A stretch of 64,000 nucleotides of DNA from Salinibacterium sp. UTAS2018 (GTDB lineage: Bacteria > Actinomycetota > Actinomycetes > Actinomycetales > Microbacteriaceae): assembly GCF_004118935.1 (NCBI RefSeq), contig NZ_CP035375.1, positions 496,001 to 560,000 of the forward strand, in the 5' to 3' direction. The stretch's first letter is position 1. The number at the start of each line of letters is the position of its first letter. Shown in pieces: positions 25,258 to 34,550 of this stretch. Both the position numbers and the translations under genes were made by a program. The notes beneath the pieces were generated by a model. That model made no database searches, was not told the origin of the DNA, and was given only the letters and a program-made list of their open reading frames with translations.

Positions 25258-26273
25258 TTCTGGGCTTTCTGTGCTGATGCGGCTTCCGAGGTGTCCGCAG
25301 TAGTTGCTGTGTCGTCATCAGAGCTAGCCGAGTGACCGGTGAGCTTGAGGAACACATCATCGAGAGTGGGGCGTCGCATGCCCGCGTCGTAGAGCGGGAT
25401 GCCACGGCTGGCAAACTCGGTAAGGATGAGCTGCAGCGCGGCGGGGGCATCTTCTGCGTTGACGGTGAACCCGCGGCCGTCGAGGCTCACGGCGGGTTCG
25501 GTGCTGCCGAAGCGCGTCAAAATCTCGCGGGCCGCGGGCGCGTCATCCTGAGACACCAGACTGAGTTCGACGCGCTGACCGCCGATGGATGCTTTGAGTT
25601 CGTCTGAGGTTCCTTGGGCGATGACGGCACCGTCGTCGATCACGGAAATGCTGTCGGCGAGCTGGTCGGCCTCTTCGAGGTACTGGGTAGTGAGGAGCAC
25701 TGTCGTGCCCTCCCCCACGAGCGTCGTAATGATGTCCCACATGCCGATGCGGCTGCGGGGGTCTAGCCCGGTGGTCGGTTCGTCGAGGAAGAGTACCGGT
25801 GGTCGCATTACGAGGGCGCCAGCGAGGTCGATGCGACGACGCATACCGCCGGAAAATCCCTTGACCGGGCGGTTTTGGGCTTCGGTGAGGTCGAAGAGGT
25901 CGATAAGTTCGCGTGCTCGTGCGCGCGACTGCTTGGCGCCGAGATGGTAGAGCCGGCCCACCATATCGAGGTTTTCGAAGCCAGTGAGGTTCTCATCGAC
26001 GGCAGCATACTGCCCGGAGACCCCGATCATGGGGCGAATACGTTCGGGGGATGCGATCACGTCGACACCATTGATGGTTGCTGTGCCGGAATCAGGGCGT
26101 GTCAGCGTGGTGAGTACCTTGACCGTGGTGGTTTTTCCCGCCCCGTTAGGGCCGAGAAGTGCCGTCACTGTGCCCTGAGGGACCTCCAGATTCAGTCCGT
26201 CGAGGGCATGCACCGGCGCAGCCCCTTTGGGCGTGTACGTCTTCTTGAGGTCTATTGCTTCGATATAACTCAC
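25254..26273 (-). CDS. Daunorubicin-resistance (DrrA) family ABC ATPase
   Basis: 339 residues. Walker [10 protein letters not shown] (about 41-49), signature FSGGMRRRIDLAGALV, Walker B VLFLDEPTTGLD, and the C-terminal DUF4162-like extension (about 220-310) that marks the DrrA family. The protein ends in an acidic/Ala-rich tail. It energises the DrrB-like permease next to it. The start is GTG 26273; TAGCGT lies six bases upstream, so the transcript seems leaderless. The promoter region is shared with the LexA-controlled imuA gene 97 bases away. Confidence 0.92.
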   Translation of the reverse strand: MSYIEAIDLKKTYTPKGAAPVHALDGLNLEVPQGTVTALLGPNGAGKTTTVKVLTTLTRPDSGTATINGVDVIASPERIRPMIGVSGQYAAVDENLTGFENLDMVGRLYHLGAKQSRARARELIDLFDLTEAQNRPVKGFSGGMRRRIDLAGALVMRPPVLFLDEPTTGLDPRSRIGMWDIITTLVGEGTTVLLTTQYLEEADQLADSISVIDDGAVIAQGTSDELKASIGGQRVELSLVSQDDAPAAREILTRFGSTEPAVSLDGRGFTVNAEDAPAALQLILTEFASRGIPLYDAGMRRPTLDDVFLKLTGHSASSDDDTATTADTSEAASAQKAQK

Positions 26274-26279
26274 GGAGTA

Positions 26280-26285
26280 ACGCTA
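26280..26285 (-). promoter_or_regulatory. -10 element of a leaderless promoter (DrrA-like ATPase)
   Basis: TAGCGT on the minus strand, six bases (TACTCC) before GTG 26273, and no ribosome site in the gap. Confidence 0.5.
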
Positions 26286-26334
26286 AGCGATGGCGGTGAC
26301 ATCCGAAAGACACGCCGGTGGATGTCGTACGCAA

Positions 26335-26340
26335 TTGACA
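26335..26340 (+). promoter_or_regulatory. -35-like TTGACA upstream of imuA
   Basis: A perfect TTGACA four bases ahead of the LexA box. A matching -10 at 17-base spacing would be GAATAT (26358-26363), which is poor, so the exact promoter is uncertain; any promoter using it would be covered by LexA. Confidence 0.35.
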
Positions 26341-26343
26341 CAC

Positions 26344-26359
26344 TCGAACATATGTTCGA
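26344..26359. promoter_or_regulatory. LexA (SOS) box
   Basis: TCGAACATATGTTCGA is a perfect 16-bp palindrome and matches the actinobacterial SOS box TCGAAC-N4-GTTCGA. It lies immediately ahead of (or across) the imuA start. LexA would repress the imuA-imuB-dnaE2 run until DNA damage. Confidence 0.93.
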
Positions 26360-26369
26360 ATATGAACAG

Positions 26370-27119
26370 GTGTCCCCTGTATCCGCCTCTGCCGCTTCAG
26401 CGACCGCTGAAGGCCTTTCTGCTGCGGAACGCGTGGCTGAGTTGCAAGCTCGCATCGGCCAGATGCAATCTCGCACGCTCAGCTCAAAGCTCATTCCCAC
26501 TCACCCCGCTATTGCTTCGCTGCTGCCCGGCGGTGGCTTGCAGCAAGGCAGCGTCTATTCGGTTGATAGTTCGGCGATGCTCCTGATGACACTCTTGGCG
26601 GCGCCCTCCGCCGCCGGATCGTGGTGCGCCGTTGTAGGGGTGCCCGAGTTCGGTATTGAAGCGGCCCACCGTTTCGGGGTCGACCTTGAGCGACTCGTGT
26701 TGGTGCCGCATCCGGGAGATCAATGGATGGCCGTCACAGCAGCGATCGCCGACGTAGTCGACGTCGTGGTGGCGCGGCCGCCCCGGCGCGCATCAGACTC
26801 TGCGGTCGCCAGGCTCGCTTCGCGCCTACGACAACGCAAGTCAACGCTGCTCATGGTTGGCTCTTGGCCGCAGAGTGAAGCGATGCTGTCTCTCGGCGAG
26901 AGTCACTGGCACGGCATTGGTGATGGCCACGGGCACTTGGCCGCGCGCGAGGTCACGATCACGGTCACGAGCAAGAGCACGGGCCGCCCCCGCAGCGCCC
27001 GAGTGTGGTTGCCGGATGCTGCGCAGACCGTTCGTTCGTACAGCGCTGCCGACTCCCCTGCCGTATCGGATGTGGCTCCCCCGCAGTTGAGGCCGGTTCA
27101 ACACCGGGTGTCGGCATGA
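26370..27119 (+). CDS. imuA: ImuA-like, RecA-related SOS mutagenesis protein
   Basis: 249 residues from GTG 26370. The region ELQARIGQMQSRTLSSKLIPTHPAIASLLPGGGLQQGSVYSV is the family's RecA-like N-terminal part, but a canonical Walker A lysine is not seen where RecA has GPESSGKTT (here VDSSAMLL), so ATP use is doubtful. The protein links ImuB and DnaE2 in the translesion complex. The start is uncertain: ATG 26352 lies inside the LexA box, while GTG 26370 falls about where a transcript would begin. It is the first gene of an SOS operon; imuB begins 28 bases after the stop. Confidence 0.85.
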   Translation: MSPVSASAASATAEGLSAAERVAELQARIGQMQSRTLSSKLIPTHPAIASLLPGGGLQQGSVYSVDSSAMLLMTLLAAPSAAGSWCAVVGVPEFGIEAAHRFGVDLERLVLVPHPGDQWMAVTAAIADVVDVVVARPPRRASDSAVARLASRLRQRKSTLLMVGSWPQSEAMLSLGESHWHGIGDGHGHLAAREVTITVTSKSTGRPRSARVWLPDAAQTVRSYSAADSPAVSDVAPPQLRPVQHRVSA

Positions 27120-27147
27120 TGGTGCTGACGGTGACGGCGGCGAAAGC

Positions 27148-28734
27148 ATGAGCGCGGCCTCAGCGGTTCCCGAAGCGCTACCGCGGGTGCTTGTGGTGTG
27201 GGTTCCGGACTGGCCCATTGTTGCTGCTCGCCAGCACGAGAAATTGCCAGCCGATGCTCCTCTTGTCCTTGTCGAGAAAGGTCTCGTATTTGCGGCAGCG
27301 GCATCTGCTCGCACCGAGGGTGTGACGAGGGGGTTGCGGTTGCGGGAGGCCCAGTCGCGTTTTCCCAGCATTATTGACCGGCCCTACGATCCTGCTCTTG
27401 ATAGCCGAGCCTTTGAGCCGGTGGTAGCCGCAGTAGAAGAGTTGATTCCCGGGGTGCAGTTGTTGCGGCCGGGCATGTGCGCAGTGAAAGTGCGCGGCGC
27501 CGCCCAGTATTACGGCGGTGAGAAAGCTGCCGCGCTGACGTTGATCGCACGGGTGAATGAAATCGCGGCCTCCGATGCTCGGGTGGGCGTGGCGGATGCT
27601 CTCTTTACCGCGGTTCATGCTGCCCGCAGCACAATCGCCCGCGACTCTGGTGTGCGCGCGAGCCAGGTGCGGCTGATAACAGCCGGAGACTCTGCCGCGT
27701 TCCTCACCCCATTTCCGCTGGCGGTGCTGGAGGAACCCCAGATCGTTGCGCTTCTTCTGAAGCTCGGTATTTCCACACTCGGTGAGTTTGCGAACCTTGA
27801 TCGCACCGATGTGCGCGTTCGCTTCGGTGAGCAGGGAGCGCGATTGCATGCTCTCGCCAGCGGTAGCGACCCCCAGGCGTTTGTGGCCCGCACTCCCCCG
27901 CTCGACCTCGATGTTGTCCTTGACTTTGAACCGGCGCTTGACCGCGTTGACCAGGTGGCATTTGCGGTTCGCAGCCGGGCCGATGATTTTATTGATGCCC
28001 TGATGCGGGCACAGCTGGTGGCGACGGCAATCCGGGTCGAACTCGATTCCGAATCGGGTGAGGTCGCCGAGCGCGTGTGGCTGCATCCGCGTTCCTTCAG
28101 CGCCAGCGATGTTGTCGACCGGGTGCGGTGGCAGGTTCAAGGCTCCAGCCTCATCGAGGCAGGGCTGAGTTCGGGCATTAGCCGAGTGCGCATTGTGCCC
28201 GAAACAGTGGATGAGATCGGTCACCACGAGACTGGGCTCTGGGGTTCGGGGCTGGAACCCCGCATTCACCACGGCCTTTCTCGAGTGCAGAGCATGCTCG
28301 GCCACGGCGGCGTTCTCGTACCCTCACTTGAAGGTGGGCGCACCCTCGCCTCGCGACAGCGGCTTACAGCGTGGGGCGACCGCAGTGTCGCTGAGCGATC
28401 ACCGCAACGCCCGTGGCCAGGGGCATTGCCCGACCCGCTGCCGGGAACCGTCTTTTCGAGCCGTCATGCCGTGCATGTTTTTGCCGCCGATGGTTCTGCC
28501 GTGGAGGTGGATGAGCGGGGCCAGGTTCTTGCGCCACCCGCCCAGTTCTCGACTAGCGACTCTCGATCGCGCAATCTCACGGCCTGGGCGGGCCCGTGGC
28601 CTTTGGCTGAGCGCTGGTGGGAGGCGGGCTCGTCGGGCAGTTCGTGGCGATTTCAGGCCGTGGATGACACCGGCTGCGCCTGGCTTCTCGTGCTCGATGA
28701 CGGCGGCTGGTGGGCGGAAGCGAGGTATGACTAA
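27148..28734 (+). CDS. imuB: ImuB, catalytically dead Y-family polymerase homologue
   Basis: 528 residues. It follows the Y-family layout (PRVLVVWVPDWPIVAARQ at the N-terminus, RGLRLREAQSRFP, little-finger-like part about 240-350), but the acidic active site is absent: VPDWP replaces the DxD of DinB and RPGMCAVKVRGAAQYYGG replaces the SIDE motif. ImuB thus works as an adaptor. A QRLTAWG segment near residue 403 resembles the QxLxxWG beta-clamp-binding motif of mycobacterial ImuB. The stop TAA overlaps the dnaE2 ATG by one base (TAATG), implying tight coupling. The cassette is controlled by the LexA box upstream of imuA. Confidence 0.93.
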   Translation: MSAASAVPEALPRVLVVWVPDWPIVAARQHEKLPADAPLVLVEKGLVFAAAASARTEGVTRGLRLREAQSRFPSIIDRPYDPALDSRAFEPVVAAVEELIPGVQLLRPGMCAVKVRGAAQYYGGEKAAALTLIARVNEIAASDARVGVADALFTAVHAARSTIARDSGVRASQVRLITAGDSAAFLTPFPLAVLEEPQIVALLLKLGISTLGEFANLDRTDVRVRFGEQGARLHALASGSDPQAFVARTPPLDLDVVLDFEPALDRVDQVAFAVRSRADDFIDALMRAQLVATAIRVELDSESGEVAERVWLHPRSFSASDVVDRVRWQVQGSSLIEAGLSSGISRVRIVPETVDEIGHHETGLWGSGLEPRIHHGLSRVQSMLGHGGVLVPSLEGGRTLASRQRLTAWGDRSVAERSPQRPWPGALPDPLPGTVFSSRHAVHVFAADGSAVEVDERGQVLAPPAQFSTSDSRSRNLTAWAGPWPLAERWWEAGSSGSSWRFQAVDDTGCAWLLVLDDGGWWAEARYD

Positions 28735-31700
28735 TGGCGTGGAGTAATCCCCCGATTCCGTGGAAGCAGCTTGAGCGCACTCTGTCGGGGTTCGGTGCGG
28801 TCACTCCGATCGGCGAAGCCGGCGATGGGCGTGCCCTGTCTCTCGTGTCGAGCAAACGAGCGCCCTACATCGCACCTGCGGGGCCGCCGACTGACGCGAC
28901 TGCGGTATCCGCTAACGACACCGATGTGGTGCCCTACGCCGAGCTGCACGCGCACTCGAGTTTCAGTTTTCTCGACGGCGCGAGCATGCCCGAAAAGCTT
29001 GCCGAAGAAGCTGCCCGCTTGGGGCTCAGCGCACTCGCTCTCACTGATCACGATGGGCTGTATGGCATCGTACGCATGGCGGAGGCTGCGGCCGAGTTGG
29101 GGCTGCGCACACTGTTTGGAGCTGAGCTATCGCTGGGCCTCAGCGGTCCGCAAAACGGTATTGCTGACCCCGAGGGCGACCACCTTCTGGTTTTAGCGCG
29201 CAAAGAAGAGGGCTACCACCGCCTCGCTTTGGCAATTACTCGCGCCCAGCTTGCCGGCGGAGAAAAGGGGCGTCCACGATACGACCTTGATGAACTGGCC
29301 GAGTTGGCTTCAGGTCAGTGGTTCATTCTCACCGGATGCCGCAAAGGAACAGTGCGTCGAGCGCTGGCGGGCCCCGAGGGATCGACTGCTCCCACTGCGG
29401 AGTCAATGATCGCGGCAGGAGCAGAGCTCGACACGCTGTGCACGCTGTTTGGCCACGATTCGATCGTCGTAGAACTCTTCGACCACGGCTACCCCCTCGA
29501 CTCGGCCTACAACGATGCCCTGTATGGCCTCGCCACCGAGCGGGAGCTGCGGGTCGTTGCCACCTCAAATGCGCACTACGCCACTCCCCGCCAACACCAT
29601 TTACATTCTGCAATCTCGGCGGTACGAGCCCGGCGTAGTCTTGATGAGATGGATGGCTGGCTCCCCGCAGCAGGCACTGCCCATTTGCGGTCGGGGGCGG
29701 AGATGGCGGCACGGTTCGCTCACTATCCCGGAGCAGTGGCCGAGACGGTGAAGATTGCCGAAGAAGCAGCTTTCGAGCTGCGGCAGGCTAAACCTGCGCT
29801 GCCCGACCAAGACGTTCCTGAAGGCCACACTCCGGCGAGCTGGTTGCGTGAGTTGACCTGGGCGGGAGTGAAAGACCGTTCCATTGAGTTGTCCGACGAG
29901 AATCGGGCGCGCATCAAACGTGAGCTCGATGTGATTGAGGAGAAGAGTTTTGCCGGCTATTTCTTGATCGTGCACGACATCGTGGCTTTTGCGCGCGGGC
30001 GAGGAATCCTGTGTCAGGGGCGTGGCTCAGCGGCGAGTTCTGTGGTCTGTTATCTCCTCAAGATCACCGCGGTTGATCCCATTCGCTACAAACTTCCCTT
30101 TGAGCGTTTCATTTCGGCGATGCGTGAAGAAGAACCAGACATCGATGTCGATTTTGATTCCGAACGCCGCGAAGAGGTCATTCAGTATGTTTTCGAACGC
30201 TATGGCCGTGAGAACGCCGCTCAAGTGGCCAATGTCATTCAGTACCGTCCGCGGTTCGCCGTGCGGGATATGGCGAAGGCCCTCGGCCATAGCCCCGGGC
30301 AGCAGGATGCGTGGTCGAAACAAATGGAGCGTTGGGGTTCCGACATTTCGGGGGTCGACCATGACATCCCCGATTCAGTGCTGGAGCTTGCCCAACAGGT
30401 TATGAAGTTTCCCCGGCACCTCGGCATTCATTCGGGCGGCATGGTGTTGACGCAGCGTCCGGTCGGCGAAGTGGTGCCGATTGAGCATGCGCGTAAAGAA
30501 AAGCGCACGGTGGTGCAGTGGGATAAAGATGATTGTGCGTGGATGGGGCTGGTCAAGTTCGACCTGCTCGGCTTGGGCATCCTCTCGGCCATGCAATACA
30601 GTTTCGATCTCGTTGACGAAGCGCTCGGTGAGCGCTGGGATCTCGCCACGATTCCGGCCGAAGAGCAGGGCGTCTACGACCAGCTCTGTCGAGCGGACGC
30701 CATCGGCGTCTTTCAAGTCGAGAGTCGCGCTCAAATGGGGCTGCTGCCGCGCCTGCAGCCACGCGAGTTCTATCATCTGGTCGTCGAGATCGCTCTCGTG
30801 CGCCCTGGCCCGATTCAAGGCGGCGCTGTGCACCCTTACGTTCGGCGCAAGATGGGCGCCGAACCGATTACCTATTTGCACCCGAATCTTGTGGAACCGC
30901 TCGAACGCACGCTCGGCGTTCCGATCTTTCAAGAGCAGCTCATGCAAATTGCGGTGGCGGTGGGCGGGTGCTCGGCTGACGATGCGGACCTGCTGCGGCG
31001 AGCGATGGGATCTAAGCGCGGTATCGAACGAATCGACAAGCTCCGCACCAAGCTCTACACAGGCATGGCCAGTAACGGAATTACGGGGGCAGACGCCGAT
31101 CGTATTTACGAGAGCATTCAAGCGTTTGCCGGGTTTGGCTTTGCTGAAAGCCACGCGCTGAGTTTCGGACTGCTCGTCTATGCCAGCGCTTGGGTGCGAT
31201 TGCACTATCCCGCAGCTTTTCTGGCGGCACTACTGCGGGCGCAACCGATGGGCTTCTATTCGCCGCAATCGTTGGTGGCGGATGCTCGGCGCCATGGTGT
31301 GGTGGTACATGGCCCCGACATCCAGCTCTCGGGGGTTTTTGCTTCTCTCGAGTCACACGACGGTCGCTCGGGAGCCACGGGCAATGATCAGTGCCTTGCC
31401 GCCGAACAACCGCCGGTGGGTCCATTCGAGCGTTCTGCGCACTTTGATACCGACGACCACCGTCGTGACGGATCTTTTGCTGTGCGCCTCGGATTTGACG
31501 AAGTTAAAGGCATCGGCACGCCGGTAGCCGAAAAAATTGTGGCTGCTCGTGAGGCCGGCGAATTTACGTCGATGAACGATGTGGTGCGCCGAGTGGGGCT
31601 CACGACGAAACAATTAGAAGCGCTGGCGGCGGCGGGAGCATTCGAGAGTCTCGAACTCACGAGGCGCGAAGCGATGTGGAACGCTGGCTCGGCGGCACAG

Positions 31701-32177
31701 GATCGCGCAGAATTTTTGCCGCACAGCATGGTCGCGGTGCAACCTCCCCTCTTCTCGATGGCCACCCCGGTGGATGACCTCATGGCTGATCTTTGGTCGA
31801 CCGGAATTTCACCCGCGAGCCATCCCGTTGCCCATATAAGGCCCGCTCTTGCGGGCCGCGGTGTGCTGAGCGCCCGCGACCTCATGACCGCAGAATCGGG
31901 GCGACGCATCGAAATTGGGGGCGTGGTGACCCACCGCCAACGTCCCGCAACAGCCAGCGGAATCACTTTTATGAACATTGAGGATGAGACGGGGCTGATC
32001 AACGTAATTTGCAGCGTCGGGGTGTGGGGGCGCTATCGCCGTCTCGCTCGCGATAGTCCTGCACTCATCGTTCGCGGGGTGCTAGAGAGGTCTGTAGACG
32101 GCGTTATCAACGTGGTGGCAGACCGGTTTGAACCTCTATCAGGGCTCCCGCGTACCCGGTCTCGTGACTTTCAATAG
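28734..32177 (+). CDS. dnaE2: Error-prone DNA polymerase III alpha, DnaE2
   Basis: 1147 residues. PHP domain near the N-terminus (AELHAHSSFSFLDGAS, about 66-81, and LTDHDGLYGIV); the polymerase active site has acidic PDIDVDFDSE (about 469-478) and KFDLLGLGILSAM (about 607); a helix-hairpin-helix (FTSMNDVVRRVGLTTKQLEALAAAGAF) and an OB-fold at the C-terminus (GGVVTHRQRPATASGITFMNIEDETGLINV) complete the family architecture. The N-terminal ~60 residues are actinobacterial. DnaE2 performs translesion synthesis with ImuA/ImuB after SOS induction. Confidence 0.97.
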   Translation: MAWSNPPIPWKQLERTLSGFGAVTPIGEAGDGRALSLVSSKRAPYIAPAGPPTDATAVSANDTDVVPYAELHAHSSFSFLDGASMPEKLAEEAARLGLSALALTDHDGLYGIVRMAEAAAELGLRTLFGAELSLGLSGPQNGIADPEGDHLLVLARKEEGYHRLALAITRAQLAGGEKGRPRYDLDELAELASGQWFILTGCRKGTVRRALAGPEGSTAPTAESMIAAGAELDTLCTLFGHDSIVVELFDHGYPLDSAYNDALYGLATERELRVVATSNAHYATPRQHHLHSAISAVRARRSLDEMDGWLPAAGTAHLRSGAEMAARFAHYPGAVAETVKIAEEAAFELRQAKPALPDQDVPEGHTPASWLRELTWAGVKDRSIELSDENRARIKRELDVIEEKSFAGYFLIVHDIVAFARGRGILCQGRGSAASSVVCYLLKITAVDPIRYKLPFERFISAMREEEPDIDVDFDSERREEVIQYVFERYGRENAAQVANVIQYRPRFAVRDMAKALGHSPGQQDAWSKQMERWGSDISGVDHDIPDSVLELAQQVMKFPRHLGIHSGGMVLTQRPVGEVVPIEHARKEKRTVVQWDKDDCAWMGLVKFDLLGLGILSAMQYSFDLVDEALGERWDLATIPAEEQGVYDQLCRADAIGVFQVESRAQMGLLPRLQPREFYHLVVEIALVRPGPIQGGAVHPYVRRKMGAEPITYLHPNLVEPLERTLGVPIFQEQLMQIAVAVGGCSADDADLLRRAMGSKRGIERIDKLRTKLYTGMASNGITGADADRIYESIQAFAGFGFAESHALSFGLLVYASAWVRLHYPAAFLAALLRAQPMGFYSPQSLVADARRHGVVVHGPDIQLSGVFASLESHDGRSGATGNDQCLAAEQPPVGPFERSAHFDTDDHRRDGSFAVRLGFDEVKGIGTPVAEKIVAAREAGEFTSMNDVVRRVGLTTKQLEALAAAGAFESLELTRREAMWNAGSAAQDRAEFLPHSMVAVQPPLFSMATPVDDLMADLWSTGISPASHPVAHIRPALAGRGVLSARDLMTAESGRRIEIGGVVTHRQRPATASGITFMNIEDETGLINVICSVGVWGRYRRLARDSPALIVRGVLERSVDGVINVVADRFEPLSGLPRTRSRDFQ

Positions 32178-32332
32178 TGACTAGTTTATTACCGTTATGT
32201 GACTTTTTCGAAATACATGCCACATACAGCGCTTTCCTGCTATAGCCTTGTCTTATCGTTCATGTTCTAGATAAAGGCATGAATGCGGCCTCGACTGTCG
32301 GGGCCTGAAGAACGCTCCTGGAGGAGTTTTAA

Positions 32333-32536
32333 ATGGCACTAGGTACCGTCAAGTGGTTCAACGCAGAAAAGGGCTTTGGATTCATCGCCCCCGAGGATGG
32401 AAGTCCTGACGTGTTCGCCCACTACTCGGCCATCGCAACAAATGGCTACAAGTCGCTCGACGAAAACCAAAAGGTTGAGTTTGACATCACACAGGGACCC
32501 AAGGGTCCCCAGGCGGAGAACATCCGCCCCCTCTGA
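32333..32536 (+). CDS. cspA: Cold shock domain protein
   Basis: 67 residues, a single cold-shock domain. RNA-binding motifs RNP1 KGFGFIAP and RNP2 VFAHYSAI are intact. It is an RNA chaperone that melts structure at low temperature and often acts in general growth. GGAGGAG lies just ahead of the ATG. The 155-base gap after dnaE2 forms a fairly long leader, as is usual for csp genes, and a strong terminator follows, so it is monocistronic. Confidence 0.97.
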   Translation: MALGTVKWFNAEKGFGFIAPEDGSPDVFAHYSAIATNGYKSLDENQKVEFDITQGPKGPQAENIRPL

Positions 32537-32558
32537 TCTTGATAGTTCAGTAATGAAG

Positions 32559-32590
32559 ACGCCCCCGGTTCTATACCGGGGGCGTTTTCT
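32559..32590 (+). terminator. Rho-independent terminator of cspA
   Basis: ACGCCCCCGGT (32559-32569), loop TCTAT, its exact complement (32575-32585), then TTTTCTTGTT. Confidence 0.92.
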
Positions 32591-32696
32591 TGTTAAGAGC
32601 GAAGCCCACACTGGCGAGCACGCGGTATCCACGACTTCTCTTCAGCCTCAGCGCCTCAGCGCCTCGGAGAGCTCTCAGAGTGACGAAACGCCGCTA

Positions 32697-34466
32697 CTAC
32701 GAGTGGATGCCTTTGCGCAGGTAATCGATGCGGGTCTGCAGCTGTGTCACAGTGGCCTGGGCGACCGCAGGACCGCCACACACGCGGCGGAGCTCCGCGT
32801 GGATTAGTCCGTGCGGCTCATTAGAAAGCTTTGCCCTGCGGCCTACGAGGTTGTTCAGCAGAGTTCGCTGCTCTTTGAGCGTGCGGTACAGCGGAGCAGG
32901 TTGTTCGGCTTTCGGTCGGCTTTCGGCACGCTTTGATTGCCGTTTCTGACGCTGCATGAGCAGTTCGCGTACTTGCTCGGGCTCCAGAATTCCGGGAAGC
33001 CCAATGAAGTCGAGCTCTTCGTCACTGCCGGGCTCGGCGGCGAAGCCGAATTCAGCACCATCGAATAGCACGCGGTCGAAGTTTGCTTCTGATTCAAGCG
33101 CCTCCCACGTAAATTCGTCTGCGAGTTCGTCACTCGTCTTCTCTTCGCGGTTTTCCGCGTCAAGAAGGCTGTCGTCAAGCAGTTCATCGCCGGTCTCTTT
33201 GCGATCGAGCGCGTGATCACGTTCTTTCTCGAGCTTGCCAGCCAAGTTCATGAGGTTTGGAACACTCGGTAAGAAGATCGACGCGGTCTCACCACGCCGA
33301 CGGGTGCGCACGAAACGGCCGACAGCCTGAGCGAAGTAAAGCGGGGTGGATGCCGACGTCGCGTAAACGCCAACGGCTAACCGAGGAACATCGACGCCCT
33401 CGGACACCATGCGAACCGCCACCATCCAGCGGCTATCGCTTTCAGCGAAGGTCTCGATGCGCGACGATGACTCTTTCTCATCAGAGAGAACGATTGTCGC
33501 CGACTCCCCCGTGATTTCTTTGATGAGTGCGGCGTAGGCGCGCGCCGCGAGCTGGTCTGTTGCAATGACAAGCCCACCGGCATCGGGAACAGAATGGCGG
33601 ATCTCGCTAAGTCGGCGATCCGCGGCTCGCAGAACGGCCGGCATCCACTCACCTTTGGGATCAAGTGCCGTGCGCCATGCTTGCGCCGTGACGTCTTTTG
33701 TGTCGCCTTCACCGAGGCGAGCTTCCATCTCGTCACCCATACGGGTGCGCCACTTCATCTTGCCGGCGTACGCCATGAAGATCACAGGGCGAACAACGCC
33801 GTCTTCGAGCGCGCGCCCGTAGCCATAGCTGTAGTCGGTGACTGACGTGCGGATGCCCTCATGATTGGGCGCGTAAGTGACGAACGGAATGGGGGCGGTG
33901 TCGCTACGGAAGGGGGTTCCCGTAAGAGAAAGCCGACGGGTGGCGCGGCCGAAAGCAGTGTGGATCGCGTCGCCCCAGCTGAGGGCGTCACCACCGTGGT
34001 GTACCTCATCGAGAATTACTAGGGTGCGGGCGGAGTCAGTGATTTCTTGGTGGAATGACGCTTTCATCGCGACTTGCGCGTACGTGACGGCGACGCCGTG
34101 AAAACGACGGCCTCCCCATGCATCGCCGTTGGAGAACGAGGGGTTGAGGCGCAATCCGACACGGTTGGCGGCATCTGCCCACTGGCGTTTGAGGTGATCG
34201 GTCGGTGCAACAACGGTGACGCGATCGATCTCGCGGCGGGCGATGAGCTCAACGGCCAACCGCAGCGCGAAGGTCGTCTTTCCTGCGCCCGGTGTTGCTG
34301 CCGCGAGAAAGTCGCGCGGTTCTTTCTCGAAGTACAGGTCGAGAGCTTCGGCCTGCCACGCACGCAGTTTCGACGCGGTTCCGCGGGCGGCGCGCTCGGG
34401 GTACGACGGCGAGAGATGTTCCGCAGCGAAGGTGCCCACGGTGGGGGCTGGCAATGGAGTACTCAC
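32697..34466 (-). CDS. DEAD/DEAH-box helicase (superfamily II)
   Basis: 589 residues. Q-like/motif I ATPGAGKTTF (58-66), motif II DEVH (153-156) in LVILDEVHHGG, motif III SLTGTPFRSD, and C-terminal helicase motifs (VSEGVDVPRLAVGVYATSAST, QAVGRFVRTRRRGETASIFLPSV). The C-terminal ~130 residues are charged and specific. Related to the XPB/Rad25-like actinobacterial helicases; the DNA or RNA substrate is unknown. It lies between the SOS cassette/cspA and dinB; TAAAGT is 8 bases from the start. A short 104-base gap to the cspA terminator holds only a CTCGGAGAGCTCTCAGAG near-palindrome. Confidence 0.9.
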   Translation of the reverse strand: MSTPLPAPTVGTFAAEHLSPSYPERAARGTASKLRAWQAEALDLYFEKEPRDFLAAATPGAGKTTFALRLAVELIARREIDRVTVVAPTDHLKRQWADAANRVGLRLNPSFSNGDAWGGRRFHGVAVTYAQVAMKASFHQEITDSARTLVILDEVHHGGDALSWGDAIHTAFGRATRRLSLTGTPFRSDTAPIPFVTYAPNHEGIRTSVTDYSYGYGRALEDGVVRPVIFMAYAGKMKWRTRMGDEMEARLGEGDTKDVTAQAWRTALDPKGEWMPAVLRAADRRLSEIRHSVPDAGGLVIATDQLAARAYAALIKEITGESATIVLSDEKESSSRIETFAESDSRWMVAVRMVSEGVDVPRLAVGVYATSASTPLYFAQAVGRFVRTRRRGETASIFLPSVPNLMNLAGKLEKERDHALDRKETGDELLDDSLLDAENREEKTSDELADEFTWEALESEANFDRVLFDGAEFGFAAEPGSDEELDFIGLPGILEPEQVRELLMQRQKRQSKRAESRPKAEQPAPLYRTLKEQRTLLNNLVGRRAKLSNEPHGLIHAELRRVCGGPAVAQATVTQLQTRIDYLRKGIHS

Positions 34467-34550
34467 TTGATAAGACTTTACCGTTCACTTCTGACAGCCG
34501 CGGTCGGGCAAGCTGCATTTCGACGAGGAGGGAGGGATTCGCGGCGAGAG

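Noticed and set aside
25875..26369. Upstream extension of imuA to 25875
   Set aside because: It runs antisense through the DrrA-like ATPase gene and across the LexA box and promoter; the conserved ImuA starts after 26350.
27178..28305. Long minus-strand open frame inside imuB (375 codons)
   Set aside because: It is antisense to an intact ImuB gene, has no domain pattern or ribosome site, and reflects the high-GC third-position bias.
30375..31205. Minus-strand open frame within dnaE2 (276 codons)
   Set aside because: Antisense shadow of the polymerase; no start signal.
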